From assembly GCA_021234155.1 (NCBI GenBank), contig JAJEKV010000212.1:680001-744000 (forward strand): a stretch of 64,000 nt of DNA, written 5' to 3'. The notes below the pieces were generated by a model. That model ran no database searches. It had not been told where the DNA came from and saw only the letters and a list, made by a program, of their open reading frames with translations. Origin of the DNA: Isoetes taiwanensis. Its lineage: Eukaryota; Streptophyta; Lycopodiopsida; Isoetales; Isoetaceae. Position numbers and translations under genes: made by a program. This document shows positions 1 through 11,490 of the stretch, piece after piece; position 1 is the first letter of the stretch; every line of letters begins with the position of its first letter.

Positions 1-742
1 TCACGGCAAATCCGGGTAGATATGACACAGGATTGTGATCCGAGATAGCATTTTGTAGAAGGTTGGATCTATCTTGGCGTTTTGGAAGGATGGTAAGTGC
101 CTCATCGTTGATGTAGCATCTATCATGTCTTGCATAAGTCCTACCCATGCCTACCCATCCGATTACACCATGTATAGCCCTTATCTCCGTCTACTTCCAT
201 GAAGCCTATATCTTCTAACAGTTTGCACCATCGTACTTTCTCAAACCCATGCACAATTGTGCGGATGATACCCCCTTGTCTATCCTCGGTTTGCCTCCAC
301 CATATTGAAGTCTCCTACCATTAGCCAAGCTACCTTGTTCCCAAAACCTTTTAATTTGTGTCTAAGAGTGGCCCATAGGGCACCTCTCGCCCTCTGGGTT
401 GTTATGGGGTAAACATTCACCAAGCCCCATACTTTACCTTCATGTTGCCATAAGATTAGAGACCATCTCCCAAATCTGTCTACCTGTGACTCACATACTT
501 TTTTCTTTTTTTTTCCACGATGATGAGGGTCCCCGCACTAGAAGTTTCCTTTACTGCAGCAATACCTAACGTATTCATTGCCTATTACTTTGAACGACTC
601 TGTATTTCTTCCTTTTTACACTTATGTTCTTGTAAGCATATCACATCCGGCTTGATCCCTTTTATGGGCTTGCTAACCTACTCTTCTTGTACTGTGAGGA
701 TTTTACTCCCCTAATATTCCAACCGAGAATTTTATGATTCAT
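1..742 (-). pseudogene. LINE ORF2 endonuclease domain, remnant
   Basis: N-terminal apurinic-type endonuclease (exonuclease-endonuclease-phosphatase fold) of a LINE ORF2, which nicks target DNA in target-primed reverse transcription. In order on the minus strand: MNHKILGWNIRG (start at 742), KPDVICLQEHK (about 610-660), WGLVNVY (about 390-420) and GDFNMVE (295-315). These are the expected WN.RG, QE.K and GDFN motifs, with the QE Glu and GDFN Asp/Asn present. The motifs fall in different frames with stops between them, so this is a pseudogene. The reverse transcriptase lies beyond the window. Confidence 0.8.
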
Positions 743-880
743 AAAGAGATGTTTCCGGACCCTTTTTCCTCTTCATGCTATCCAACCCTTCTTCTTCTAG
801 ACTTGTGCTTGTTACTTTTTTTTGTTTTTTTTCCCTGTTAGAGTTAGGGGGGTCTTCATCCACCATGTCCTCCTCTTCCA

Positions 881-2407
881 TTAGATCCGCCCACTTATTT
901 TTGTTTGGGGAATGACTCTCTCTATTTCATCCAATTCCCCATATACCACTATATCTCTCCCAATCCCTCCTTCCGCCGTAAAGCATTCCCTTCTCTCAGT
1001 GTTTGTTGTTTTAATGTTTTGAGAGAAAGGATTTTTGCTCCTAGAACAATGTGAGTACTTTCGGAGATGCACGGGGAGAGATTTTGACCGAGTGCTCTGG
1101 CTTCTCCCGAAAGCAATGTTCCTAGTCCTCCCTTTTGTTTGGAACCTACCACTTCCCATGATCGCCCGCTTTTTGGTAGACTTATGAGATTCTTGGGCAG
1201 TATTGTATCATTCATTAGCTAGCTTTCCCACGATGTTGGCAGCGGTGATTCTCACCTCCGCGGCTAGGGGCGCATGGGGTGATACTTACTTGAGTGATGG
1301 GGTGGCTAACGGGTGCACCATTGGATGTGGGAGGATCATTAAGGCCATCGGAGCTTGTTGTTGAGGAGTCCGGCTTTTCTAGACCCGACTTGGGGTTCTC
1401 TTCTAGTCCTTCAATCTTTATGTCAGGAAACATTCTCAGATATTTCCCACCTATTGGTCAATTTCGGGGGGAACTTGAAAGAGCATTTGCCACTCTTAAC
1501 TACCACCCCTTTAGGTATGCCCGACGTGCTTATTATTGCTACACAAATCTTTGGTCCTTTGGCGATGGAATGTGAGATATATGCTCCCTCTTGTGTTAGC
1601 AATGACCTTTAGGAATTGGTACCAACATGTCCGAGGTAAGTGTTCGATCTCTAACCAACATGGAATTTTGATGGCCGAGATTTGATGGGGGAGAAGCCAG
1701 GTGAGTAATATTGATATAAAATGTACTCTCCCATGAATGAGTCTACTACTGGCGGGACACCATCTTGTCTACCATCGCCGCTATCAAAAAAGAATGAGAA
1801 AGAAGTTACTTCCCGGTGCCTTTAGCGATTCGTGTTGAGGTAGGCCTAATTTCTTCAGGTGTCTTTGAGAGCCAAGATATTCGGTTTACGGAGGTCGAGG
1901 AATCCTCCCGTAAAGAAGCCAATGACGGATCGCGGATACCGGGTTCTCCACCACTTTTCATATCATGATCTATCTCTCGCTATTGGATAGTTAGACTCCT
2001 CGTCTACTTCCATGTTTCCAAAGACTTTCGGTTCCATTTTCTTCAAGTTGGCCTTTGTTCAATTTGCCCGGATCTTGAGCAAAACCCGCTTCTACTATTT
2101 TAAGTCTTCGCATCTACTCTCAAACTCCCCGGGCTGTTTCGTTGGCATCTTATTCTTTATCCACTCTCGAGAATCTAGGCTTGTTCACTCTTGCTATCGT
2201 GTCATTGTTTTTCCAAGCCTCCCTTACATTACTCCTTGCATTACCACTAAAGGGGCCCCGATCTTCCCCTACTCTTACTTTGCACGCTTCACTATCCCTG
2301 TTTCGGGTTCTAAAGATCACATTATCTAACGATGTAGAGGGATAACTCTTACCTCTGTTTAAGTCCTTTGGGAATGCTTGATTGTCATCTGCCTCGGCCT
2401 CCATCAT
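881..2407 (-). pseudogene. LINE ORF1 (nucleic-acid-binding protein), remnant
   Basis: Broken ORF1 of LINE copy D. The stretch 1,215-1,520 aligns by eye with LINE C 56,316-56,666 (family-specific WEI/MFP motif followed by an acidic region). The 2,150-2,407 minus frame is rich in charged residues but I could not match it to a domain. No intact DUF4283 or zinc knuckle is visible here, so the ORF1 assignment rests on position before the endonuclease and similarity to LINE C. Confidence 0.55.
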
Positions 2408-2902
2408 GATCTTATCGGTTTAGTTGATTGCTCTATGCCTTGGGGCATGTGGTGCGGTGAACGTGAAGCCCGGGCGTTTCCTTAGAGCCTTGTTGGGGAC
2501 CGGATGCCCCTTCACCGTGTTGGGGATCAAAGCCCTTAACACACTGCGTGATGCCTAGTAGCCCCCCACCTTTCTGCCTTTGAAGAGAAGCTTCCTCTAC
2601 TTCCCCGGGAAGGTGTTCTTACTACCCTCCATGCCCGATTTTCTCTCGCCCCATCGCCCTGTGGTCATTGTATTGCATTGGTGTTCCTTTGCTCCTACCA
2701 TCTTCGATACCCAAGGGAGGATGATTTCGGTTTTTGTAGTACCGATTCGTCTCCTACACATCTCCCATCAGCAGAGGTTCTCCCCGCCACATTTCCTTCT
2801 TTCGTTCTTAGAACTCAATGGGTCTTCAGGTAATCTAATTCAAATTGCAAAAGCATCTCGTAATTTGGGGCTTTTGCCCTCAAGCCGCAATCGCTTGTTG
2901 TG

Positions 2903-3190
2903 CTATTTTTGTGAAAGCTGGAGCCGCGGGAACGGCCGCGACCTCCCAAGATCGCGGACTGGGCCCTCACTGAAGTGAAGCCGCTTCTTAACCGGGAATC
3001 GCCCTGCAGGCCTTGGAAGCCCCATCGGCCGGGGATCGGGCTGCGCAGACCTCGAGGGTTCACGGATGGTCGCAATCCCTACCGCTTTCGGGCGATGGTC
3101 GGGTGATTCGGGGCCATGGGGCCCGTTGCTTGGCACTGGCCTGACCTGTGCCTCCCGACGCCGCCTGCTTCCGCCTTCCGCTTCACTCAT
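2903..3190 (-). pseudogene. GC-rich minus-strand ORF, possible LINE ORF1 N-terminus
   Basis: A 95-codon Arg/Pro/Gly-rich minus frame (starts MSEAEGGSRRRREAQ) in a segment clearly more GC-rich than its surroundings. Position suggests the N-terminal part of ORF1 of LINE copy D, since nothing else lies between it and the ORF1 remnant. No domain is recognised. It could instead be an unrelated captured fragment. Confidence 0.3.
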
Positions 3191-3298
3191 GCTTCAGATC
3201 TTTTTGCGTTTTCATTTCTTTTGTCTTGTTCTACGTTTGTTTTGGTTATTAGCAGGGTTGCCTAACCCCCCTGCCTGATTTCCTGCATTCTTAGCTAT

Positions 3299-3320
3299 GC
3301 CACGTGTCGTGCCACGTCAG
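3299..3320 (+). promoter_or_regulatory. G-box / ACGT-core cluster
   Basis: GCCACGTGTC (3,299-3,308) followed 2 bp later by GCCACGTCAG (3,311-3,320): two ACGT-core elements of the kind bound by plant bZIP/bHLH factors. They lie about 170 bp upstream of an ATG at 3,493 whose frame (MAKPAKIFEIYQAF) soon meets a stop. This may be the promoter of a lost gene; function is inferred only from motif density. Confidence 0.35.
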
Positions 3321-3492
3321 CTATTTTCATTTTTAGCCGTCCGATTCTTTATTTTCTGATCGTAGGGTCAGGGAAATTAGAAAAGCAAGTATTTCTCTGC
3401 CGGAGTATTCGACCTCTCGGTTATTTCGATCTCGTTCTTTCCGACTTCACTGCCGTTCTATCTCCACCTTCTCTGTTTTCTTCTATTTCGCC

Positions 3493-3954
3493 ATGGCCAA
3501 GCCAGCCAAGATTTTCGAGATCTACCAAGCTTTCTGGTGGCCATAGCCAAGCTTTTTTGTGGCCATAGCTAAAGCTCTGAAGCTTTGCACATCCTCGATA
3601 GACATGGACAACATAGTCTGGAAATGCAAAGAATGGAGTGTTGCCCTGCACTGAAAGTGGAGTTAGGGTTGCAACTCGTGTTCTCCGTGGAGCCCTCTTC
3701 TACCTCGTAGGTCGGCAATGGGAGGATCTTGGAGGTCTGCCGGCCAGAATAGATGCGTTTCATTTTCGTATTTACTGACATTGCATGGCATGTCCCTTGT
3801 ACTTGTTGGATTTGCATGTATTGCAGGGCTCTCGGCATCGGGAGATATCCCTCATTCTGCTACGAAAAGGCAAGAAAAGCTGATCCACATTTTTTCTTAT
3901 GTTTCTTTGGGTCTTAGAATTTTGTGTCTTTGGTTGTTGATGCCCCTGTGGTAA
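3493..3954 (+). other. Short gene-like stretch, unrecognised
   Basis: Downstream of the G-box pair an ATG in good context (gccATGgcc) opens a frame with a stop after 17 codons; a second frame at 3,718-3,954 gives 78 residues with two hydrophobic segments (around FSYLLTLHGMSLVLVGFACI and LGLRILCLWLLM). No family is recognised. It could be the first exon of a decayed gene or chance. Confidence 0.2.
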
Positions 3955-5279
3955 TATTGTAGGCCCATTCAGTCTCTTAATGTTTGATCCAGAAAATGCA
4001 GAGCTTTGTTAAAACTATCCAAACCTACGTAATTGTTCAGGCTGGTATTCGTAGACTTTCATGTTCTGGAAAACCCTAGTATTTCAAGCAAGCAATGTCC
4101 TTGTCATGAATCTGCAAAGCCTGCTACTTTAGAGAGAGGCATGAGAATTATGGTCAAAACCGTCTATTATGCTTTTGTTCAGTAGGTGCACAAATTTTGG
4201 TTTGGATAGGAAGCAGCAGCAGACCAAGAGAAAACGAGCAGAGGTGAGACAATGTGCTCCATGAGGTGGAACTTAGAGTTTATTATTACAAAGAGCGCCT
4301 AGCATTATTCAGGAAGTCCAATCCATCATTTTTTCTGCTGCATTGTGTATTCTGAACATGTGATATACAACTCAATGAGGTAACCACAGTTACAGCATAT
4401 TCCTAGTTCTTGATTCATTCTCCATATTTCAGATTCATTTAGCTACTGCACCAGTAGTCAAGAGAAGGCCTAGTTTTGCAGGTCAGGAAGAAATATGCAA
4501 TAGGGCAAACAATTGAACATTATTAATTTCTTAATCTCACAATTTTTTCGAGTAATTCTTTGCAAGTTCACTTAATCAAAGTTGTCGTGTTCTTGCTGAA
4601 TAAAGCTGGTTGACAATGTCAAGCTTCTTTCTGGAATATAATGAGGCCTTGTTTCTACATTTAACATTTCCTTTTCAAGCGGCTGATAGTTAGAAAGTAA
4701 GCTTCTCAATCTCCTTGTGCATCACTTTTTGAAAACTTCAAAAGCTTCGAAGCTATAGTGCAATCTTCTATACAAGCCTTCAGTTTCTGTAGTTGCAAGA
4801 TCCATGATAAAGTTTAACAGACAAATATGAAAGACTAACAATTTGAGAACAGACTGCTTTTTGGTTTCTCGAACAGTGCGGATTCTGAACTATGCAAAAA
4901 CGGACTTGCACAAACTATTGCTTCTGTAAGAAAAAGTCCTTCCTTAATCAGGAAGAAATAAGTTCTTTCTAAAATTGCTCATGTTCCTTTGTTAGGCAGC
5001 TCTCTACTTATCAATATCTTCAAAGACTGTTGTATATGTGCAGGCTAGAAAAGCCAGGAAGATCAGAGTAACCTGCCCACAATCTTTCTGTCTTCCACAA
5101 CCTTTCTGGCTGAGGAAAAGTTAAAATTTATTGCATGTTTCCAAATCCAAATCCATGTAGTTTCAGTTCAAGATTAAATTATTATCCATTCCAAAATACC
5201 TTGAGCTCAAATCTACACATTGCTCTTATCAAATCTATTCTTCCTTTTTATAGGAAAGGCGTGCGATAGAAGAGATTGA

Positions 5280-5363
5280 AATCTAGAAGAAGATGGAATA
5301 GTACCTTGCTTAGGAAGATGGAATCTAGAAGAAGATGGAATAGTACCTTGCTTAGGAAGATGG
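5280..5363. repeat. Tandem duplication, 2 x 42 bp
   Basis: A 42-bp unit starting AATCTAGAAGAAGATGGAAT is repeated head to tail and the copies are essentially identical, so the duplication is recent or maintained by slippage. Confidence 0.9.
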
Positions 5364-6337
5364 ATTGTATGTTCCATTCTGCTTCAAAGTAAAGGTAATG
5401 CCGAAAGCCATGTTCAGATTTGAAGTATTGATGAAACATAATTGAAATTAAGAAATCTATGCAGGTTTTATTTAAGGATTTTATAGTGAGAAGGGAGACA
5501 ACCAAGATACAACTCGGATTTAACAATTGTGTGTAAGAAAAAACTGCAATGTACAAAAACACAAAATGTGCCATAAAAGTGTTACGAATACATTCTAAAA
5601 GTTAGAATGTTATGAGAAAGTCTAGACTTTTATACAACCATGGCATTAGAATTAGCTATCCTAATTGTCTTGCCAATCATAGTGCACCATAGAAATAGAA
5701 TTAGCTACTCTATTATTGGTTAGCTATGATTGGAGGGGTTTAAAGAATAGATGATGCTAATCTTAGTCTGGTGTATTACAGGAGCCAGAGCTAATAATGG
5801 ATGAGAGGACAAGAATAGATCCTTGACAGTTTATAAGAACATGTTGTGGAATAATGGGGCATCGTTGGTTGTCTCCTAAAAGATTGGCTTTGCTTGGATT
5901 GCATCATAGTTCAGGGGAGGAGCTAGCGGCGGAGTCTTGGAGGCTCCTAGCGTTTTACTTCATAGTTGTGAAGTGCTAGTTCCGTGGTCGGGCGGTTGGA
6001 CTATTTCTTTACTCCTGTTGTTCTCAATATTTCCCTTATTGAATACACAAGAACATTCTAGAACTTTCTTGAATCTTTCTATCAATTGCCTTTTAGCCTT
6101 TATTCGTAAAAAAAAGTGCCAAATTGCCCATTTAAGCCTCGCAGATAAATTGGGAACCCATTTCATTACCTTGTTGAATTCAGATTGCTGGAGCTATGGT
6201 AGTTGGAACTATTTTACATGCAGATCTTCATTTGCTTTATGTTGAGGAGCAAGTACACAATACAAGTACAGATAATGAAGGTACAAAGTTCTACAACTTA
6301 ACTTGGTCTCATACCATTGATCAATCTCACCATTTAA

Positions 6338-6379
6338 GTGGAATGTAAAACATATTTGGTGGAATGTAAAACATATTTG
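6338..6379. repeat. Tandem duplication, 2 x 21 bp
   Basis: Unit GTGGAATGTAAAACATATTT plus G occurs at 6,338-6,358 and 6,359-6,379 without mismatch. Confidence 0.9.
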
Positions 6380-6600
6380 ACCTTAAAACAGCATTTGGTA
6401 GGTCTCCATTTTCCAGCACATTAGCACCAAATGATGAATTCTGGATGTTCACATTCGTACATTGGAAGACTAGATAAGGAAGATGAAAAGTGCATACTCA
6501 AACTATGCTATGCATCCATGTTTATTTTATGTGATATTGCCCATGACTGCATAATGCATGTCGAGTGAATAAAATTCTTGTGCTACAGATGGAACAAGGG

Positions 6601-6664
6601 AATGGAGATTGAACAAGGTAAACATATTCACAAATGGAGATTGAACAAGGTAAACATATTCACA
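6601..6664. repeat. Tandem duplication, 2 x 32 bp
   Basis: A 32-bp unit beginning AATGGAGATTGAACAAGGTA is present at 6,601-6,632 and again, identical, at 6,633-6,664. Confidence 0.9.
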
Positions 6665-7654
6665 ACAAAGACTGGGTATATAACACAGAGACAGATGAGA
6701 GAGACAGATGAGATGCAGATAGTTGCAACAACATATGATGTTATTGCTAGAGATAAGCGAAAGATGGAATTCCTATTGTTTATGTAAGCAAATTCGAAGG
6801 CGACAACGAGAACATCAGAAGGAACTTTAGGGGCTGCATTATTGAGCCATCATTTGGCACACACTTCGACTTAGAAAACAACCAAGGCAAGAAGAGGCAA
6901 TTTTTAAGTGTTATCCTCTCTTTTTTTATTGCTAAAACTATTGGAGCCATGACCCTATTGAATAAATTGCCAATGTGGGAAAAATACAATTTCTGAACTA
7001 TACAGAAAAGAGCTTGCAAAAAAGGCTAGTTCTGGAAGTATAAATCCTCCATTAACCATAACCAGGAAGAGATGAGTTCTCTTTGAAAATGATCATGTTC
7101 CTTTGTCAGGCACCCAAATTAGAGCAGTTAGCAGCTGGAGTTATGGTCACATCAACTGGAGTTATGGTCACATCATCACCTGCATTCTGGATTATTGTTC
7201 TCCAACATGCTATACTCTTAATAAGATCATTCTCTACATCTGCACAAGAACTGCAATATGACACTGCTTCTGCACTAAATCTTATACCGTTATGTGTTCT
7301 ACAAGACATGCCTCTTTGTTATTGTATATTGTCGTGATGGTTGCGTTGAAAATTTTGAGATGGGAAGAAGTTGTTTTGATAGAATTGTTTATTGTTTGAT
7401 AGTGCTTGTGGAGCTCTTGATAACCACACAAGCACGCCCATCACAAATCCCAAAAATAATTACATCAGACAAACCCGTCGTACATAAGCACCTTATTATG
7501 TTGCAACATTGTTTATGGTAGTTATCAATTTCAATTTTCTAAAAACGTATAGGGGAGTGTCTTGGGAGTCTTAGAATGTGAGCACTACAAACTGTTGTAC
7601 CTTCAAGTTTCAGAATCCCCCCTTCTTCAAAGATATTGTATCACTCTCACACTG

Positions 7655-8440
7655 CCTAACCCTTGCCCCAAGCCTGCCCTACTGCTCGCCGACCCAGAGC
7701 GAGCTTGCGCAAATGCTTGGACCCCATATCATCGACAAAGAAGAAGCGCTCGGCAAGATCGACCGTAACACCACGGCGTTGTGCATCCACCACGAGGACG
7801 TCCAACATTACTACGCGATGGCCATGATCAAATGTTCCAATCGTATCCACGGTAGATACGAGTAGATACAACGCAAAGCAGCCCGTAAGACGGGATGAGC
7901 GGTACCGACCGGCCCACCGAAAGATTCCACTAGATACCTTATGTCGCCGTGGGATGCGAGTCATAATCATTACCAACATGGACATACTAGGAGAAATAGT
8001 CAATGGAATGACAGAAAACGCCTACATATAGACCAACGAAAGCAAACAGAGACGCGAAAAGGCATGATGGTCCACATCGGTGACTCCCTCCACCACATGC
8101 ATGTCGTTTAACGCCTGGTCAAGTACGCCGCACACCAGGGGCCCAAGACCATCTTCAAGAGAACGATTCGCCAAGGCCGGGCGTATGCCATGACAGGCAC
8201 AAGAGCCAGAGCTCCACGATAGAAGGCAATGCAATCATGGTCGTGAGGAGGGCGTCCAATCACAACGGCGGACTTCCAGCCGAACAAAACGCTTTGTAGC
8301 CACTTCAAAACTGGTGGTAATCCCCACTGCCGCCGCATTTGCAGGGGAACCGTACATTTCCGTAATGCATTTTGCGCCAGCGTATTCTTCTTATCAGGGT
8401 CACAATAAGGGATCCACAATAACATTCGTATATTAATACA
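7655..8440. other. GC-rich block of coding-like character, unidentified
   Basis: About 0.8 kb of GC-rich DNA set in AT-rich flanks, ending shortly before Helitron 1. On the plus strand a frame at 7,578-7,865 contains SELAQMLGPHIIDKEEALGK; long frames also exist on the minus strand (7,656-8,003 and 8,108-8,425). I could not assign any of them to a family. The compositional contrast suggests an exon or captured gene piece rather than native intergenic DNA. Confidence 0.35.
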
Positions 8441-9383
8441 TATTCTCTTAGCATGCCACCGAAATTTAAATTAATATGATTAAAATTTCAACGCAAACTC
8501 ATCTGCCTAGCCTTCTTCCCAACCCTGCAGTTCTGCTAGTTTTGTTTTATTGTACGTTTGTTTCTTTGTTCAATGGTTATTTTATTGTTTAATAATTTTA
8601 GTTTAATCTTATATTATAATGTTATTGTGTAAGTGTTGGACCCAGCCCTAATTTGGACGGCCCAGATTTGATCAAGCCAATGGAGGAGATGATGCCACGT
8701 CACTTTCTTAGATAACTTGATTTTTTTTTGCTAGGGTTCGCCAAGCCGGCAATCGCACCTTCAAGCACTGCGGACCAAAGAAATGATCAGGTTTCGTTTT
8801 TTCGAAAGTAGACGAGTTTCTTAAGGTTCGTTTTGGGGAAAACCTTCTTCTTCTTGGATTGCAAATGTTTCCTTGCATGCTTTTGGCTTAGACCAACGGT
8901 CTGCAGCAAGGTTCCATCTATGGAGTAGTTTCGAAATAGATCATACAGAAGAGACTTTTTTCCCAATCTGCTGCAAGGTTTGCTGCTATTGGGTTCAAGA
9001 TATATTGCTCCAAATCGGGTCTGTGGTTTTTCACGGTGATCGTGATATTGGTAATAACCGGAATGGAGTTTAGAGCTATGGCGTCGCACCATAGCGAGAC
9101 CATCCGTTACAATGACAGTGCGGTGCCTACTCGTGGCGAATTGTTTATGAAGTAAAAAGCAACAATCATAGAGAAAAAGCAGGGAACAATCATAGATATA
9201 CTTGGCCCTGGCCGCTTATGCCTCGACCTCCGCTTCTTATGCCTACAGATGGCCAACTTGGCTTACTCGGACTTCGTCACTCGTGCCATAATAAAACGTA
9301 AGAAGTTGTTCCGGAGGTAATGCGTTTTTTTACATTTTCAAGTCATTGTTATGTTTTCAATCACTTTATTTTGTGACTTGCAG

Positions 9384-9644
9384 ATATTTGCTATAGAGCT
9401 CAGGATGTCAAGGAGAAAAAGGAAATCTTTGTACCTTATAACATTTTTCTACTAGATGTTGTTGGATCATCACACGCTCACTTGAAGCACATGCATTACA
9501 AAGTTGTGCAGATCCATTTTTGTTCAAAAGAAATGCTGGGATTTGCCCTAGGATCGGCCTGGAGGTGCTTCGGCCAGGAGATACTAAGAGAGTATAGATC
9601 TTTCACCTGTCAGATGGCCAGAGATGTTAGCGTTGTTTCTAATA
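9384..9644 (+). pseudogene. Callose synthase (glucan synthase-like) fragment captured by Helitron 1
   Basis: An open frame without ATG reads AQDVKEKKEIFVPYNIFLLD from 9,398, matching the conserved N-terminal segment of plant callose synthases (DV.EKKEI.VPYNILPLD). It starts just after an intron-acceptor-like cttgcag (ending 9,383) and stays open to a TGA at 9,644, but after about residue 30 it diverges from the family. Intact callose synthases are near 1,900 residues, so this is a single-exon scrap with no catalytic region, probably taken up as genomic DNA because an acceptor site is retained. Confidence 0.75.
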
Positions 9645-9702
9645 CTTGATTGATTGGGTAGAAACTCCCGAGGCCCATGTCTTCAAAGCGGATTTGCCTG
9701 GT
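9640..9702 (+). pseudogene. Class I small heat-shock protein (HSP20) fragment captured by Helitron 1
   Basis: The frame from 9,646 reads IDWVETPEAHVFKADLPG, the hallmark entry into the alpha-crystallin domain of plant cytosolic class I HSP20s (usually DWKETPEAHVFKADLPG). The similarity stops right after the Gly, and unrelated hydrophobic sequence follows. The rest of the domain, including the C-terminal I.I motif, is absent. It directly abuts the callose-synthase fragment in another frame, so two unrelated genes have been joined inside one Helitron. Confidence 0.85.
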
Positions 9703-10980
9703 ATATTTTTTCTTCCAGGTCTGATCTTTATATACATAGCACTCTTTAACTGGAGTTTAAAACAGGTCTTGAAACCAGAGGCCTTGAAGAAATCAGATGC
9801 CTTGAAGTTAATGGAAGATTTATTCGATATGGAACAACTGGATGCATCTTCTTAGGCAAGAGGGATGTAAGCTATAATCGTAAGGAGTATTGCAAATGGA
9901 TGAGGTAAAATAACATAAAGATCGGGGCATATTGGCAGCTAGGTTGCTATTTTCATGTCCGTGCAGCCTACAAAATATGGAAAAGAATGCGCTTTCCTTC
10001 TAGAATTGTATCATTTGCAATGCTATGGATGTGCACAACAACTTGAAGGGACCGGTGTGAAATTGCATGCATATTTTGTTCCATATATGCAAAGAGTGAG
10101 CATGATTTATTTCTCGAAAGCAGAAAGCACTTGCAAGAGAAATAGGAAGACCGTGTTTGGAGCAAAGAGGGGGCACTAATTAAGAGATTTGGTTTTGATT
10201 ACCATTTCGATTTTCGCCTCAAGTGCTCAAAACTTTTAATTTATAATTTAGTTTGTGCACATTTAACATTTATTTGCAATGATGACTTTGGCATAAAAAG
10301 GGCGTCTCATTAGGATCCTTAAAATGCATGCCAAAGAGGGTCCAAATTATGCGAGAAAGAATCTATGCAATGCAGATGCATTTGTGCTTTTGGCATGTCT
10401 TGCTATTGCGTACATTTTTAGACATTTCACTCTTCTTGCTTCCTCGTTGGTGAGGAGCTATTGAAGGCGCATGGATGCATCCAAAATAATATCTATTATG
10501 TGGAAGTGTGGCTTGGAAGCGTAAACCCTTAATCATTAGATCCAATGTTTAGTGACTATATGAATTGCCTCCCTAGCACATAGCTTCTCCGTGTATGGTA
10601 GTCACAAGTCATTATGGTAGATAAGTTGTAGTGAGTAGGAGGCTAAGATTGATTAAATGTACTATTACCCCAACTTAATATTTTTCGTGGATCTTTCTCG
10701 ATTCCACACATGTAATACATCCTTGCAGAAATGTTGTATTGAATGAAGTTGCTCCTCAAAGGGCAAGAGGTGCCCATGTATTCCCTTGCATTAGAATACT
10801 TGCACAGGCTCGAAAACCGTGAGACCAGCCACGACAAACTGCCTTTCATTTATGTAAATGCTCAAATTTTGCTTTGCAAATATTTGGATAATCAACACAT
10901 GTTTTTAAGGCCTCCAAGTTTGACAAAGAATTAGGAAGTGTTTCTTAGGTGCTCCAAGATATTGCAAAAAACAAAAAAGG

Positions 10981-11105
10981 AAGTGGATGGACTTGAATTG
11001 TACGATAGCTTAGCACAAGATGTTACTTGAATTGTATGATAGCTTAGAACAAGATGTTTTATGAGCAAAATGGACTTGAGTTGTATGATAGCTTAACACA
11101 AATTT
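10981..11105. repeat. Degenerate tandem repeat, about 3 copies
   Basis: TTGTA(C/T)GATAGCTTA(G/A)(C/A)ACAA with variable linkers occurs three times inside Helitron 1. Confidence 0.7.
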
Positions 11106-11390
11106 TGACAAGAACATTATTTGTACAATTTGGAAGAGTTGCACCAATGCCTTATTACATCACCCCTAAACCAATAATCTAAAAGTAAAATGCATAAAAA
11201 GCTCTATTTACATGTTTTGAGACACATGAAGAAATGTTAAGGTATAGATTTCTATGCCAAAGTTACTCCATTACCATAAGTGCAAGCCCCAAAGATTTAT
11301 GAAGCATCGTGTTCCAGAACAAATCAAGAAGCAAGCATATATCTTTATATTAGAATTTTGTTTTCTTTTGTACGCTTGACTTCGCAGTTT

Positions 11391-11490
11391 GAGCGGCATG
11401 CTTTCACCAATATGCAACCATGCATTCAAATTCAATGTGGAGCGGCATGCTTTCACCAATATGCAACCATGCATTCAAATTCAACGTGGA
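11391..11490. repeat. Tandem duplication, 2 x 50 bp
   Basis: A 50-bp unit starting GAGCGGCATGCTTTCACCAA is duplicated head to tail within Helitron 1 with a single visible difference (AATGTGGA versus AACGTGGA). Confidence 0.85.

Larger units (their letters stand above)
1..3190 (-). mobile_element. LINE retrotransposon copy D, family 2 (decayed)
   Basis: Minus-strand L1-type LINE whose 3' part runs off the left edge. Reading leftward, an ORF1-like segment is followed by the start of ORF2 (endonuclease). The ORF1 segment around 1,430-1,520 matches the same segment of LINE C at 56,570-56,666: both read IPKGV.VKSG.C.FKF, then a W-E-I motif, then M-F-P-[ND]. Copies C and D therefore belong to one family. 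Frameshifts and stops are frequent, so it is dead. The 5' boundary is uncertain; I place it near 3,190, where a long GC-rich minus frame starts, but no target duplication was found there. Confidence 0.75.
3960..7560. other. Non-coding AT-rich interval with short tandem duplications
   Basis: No convincing coding region on either strand. The interval holds several recent-looking two-copy tandem duplications (5,280-5,363; 6,338-6,379; 6,601-6,664; about 7,125-7,166) and otherwise looks like old intergenic or intronic DNA. Confidence 0.6.

Noticed and set aside
1294-1612. Plus-strand ORFs in the first 3 kb
   Set aside because: They are shadows of the minus-strand LINE D coding remnants.
7582-7591. 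CACTACAAAC as a possible 5' terminal repeat of the TNP2 CACTA
   Set aside because: It does not continue as CACTACTACAAAAATAGG, has no AAATGGC subterminal repeats after it, and the flanking triplet does not match the one after 16,529.
9646-9855. Functional small heat-shock protein gene
   Set aside because: Only 18 residues match HSP20; the rest of the alpha-crystallin domain is missing and the frame lies inside Helitron 1.
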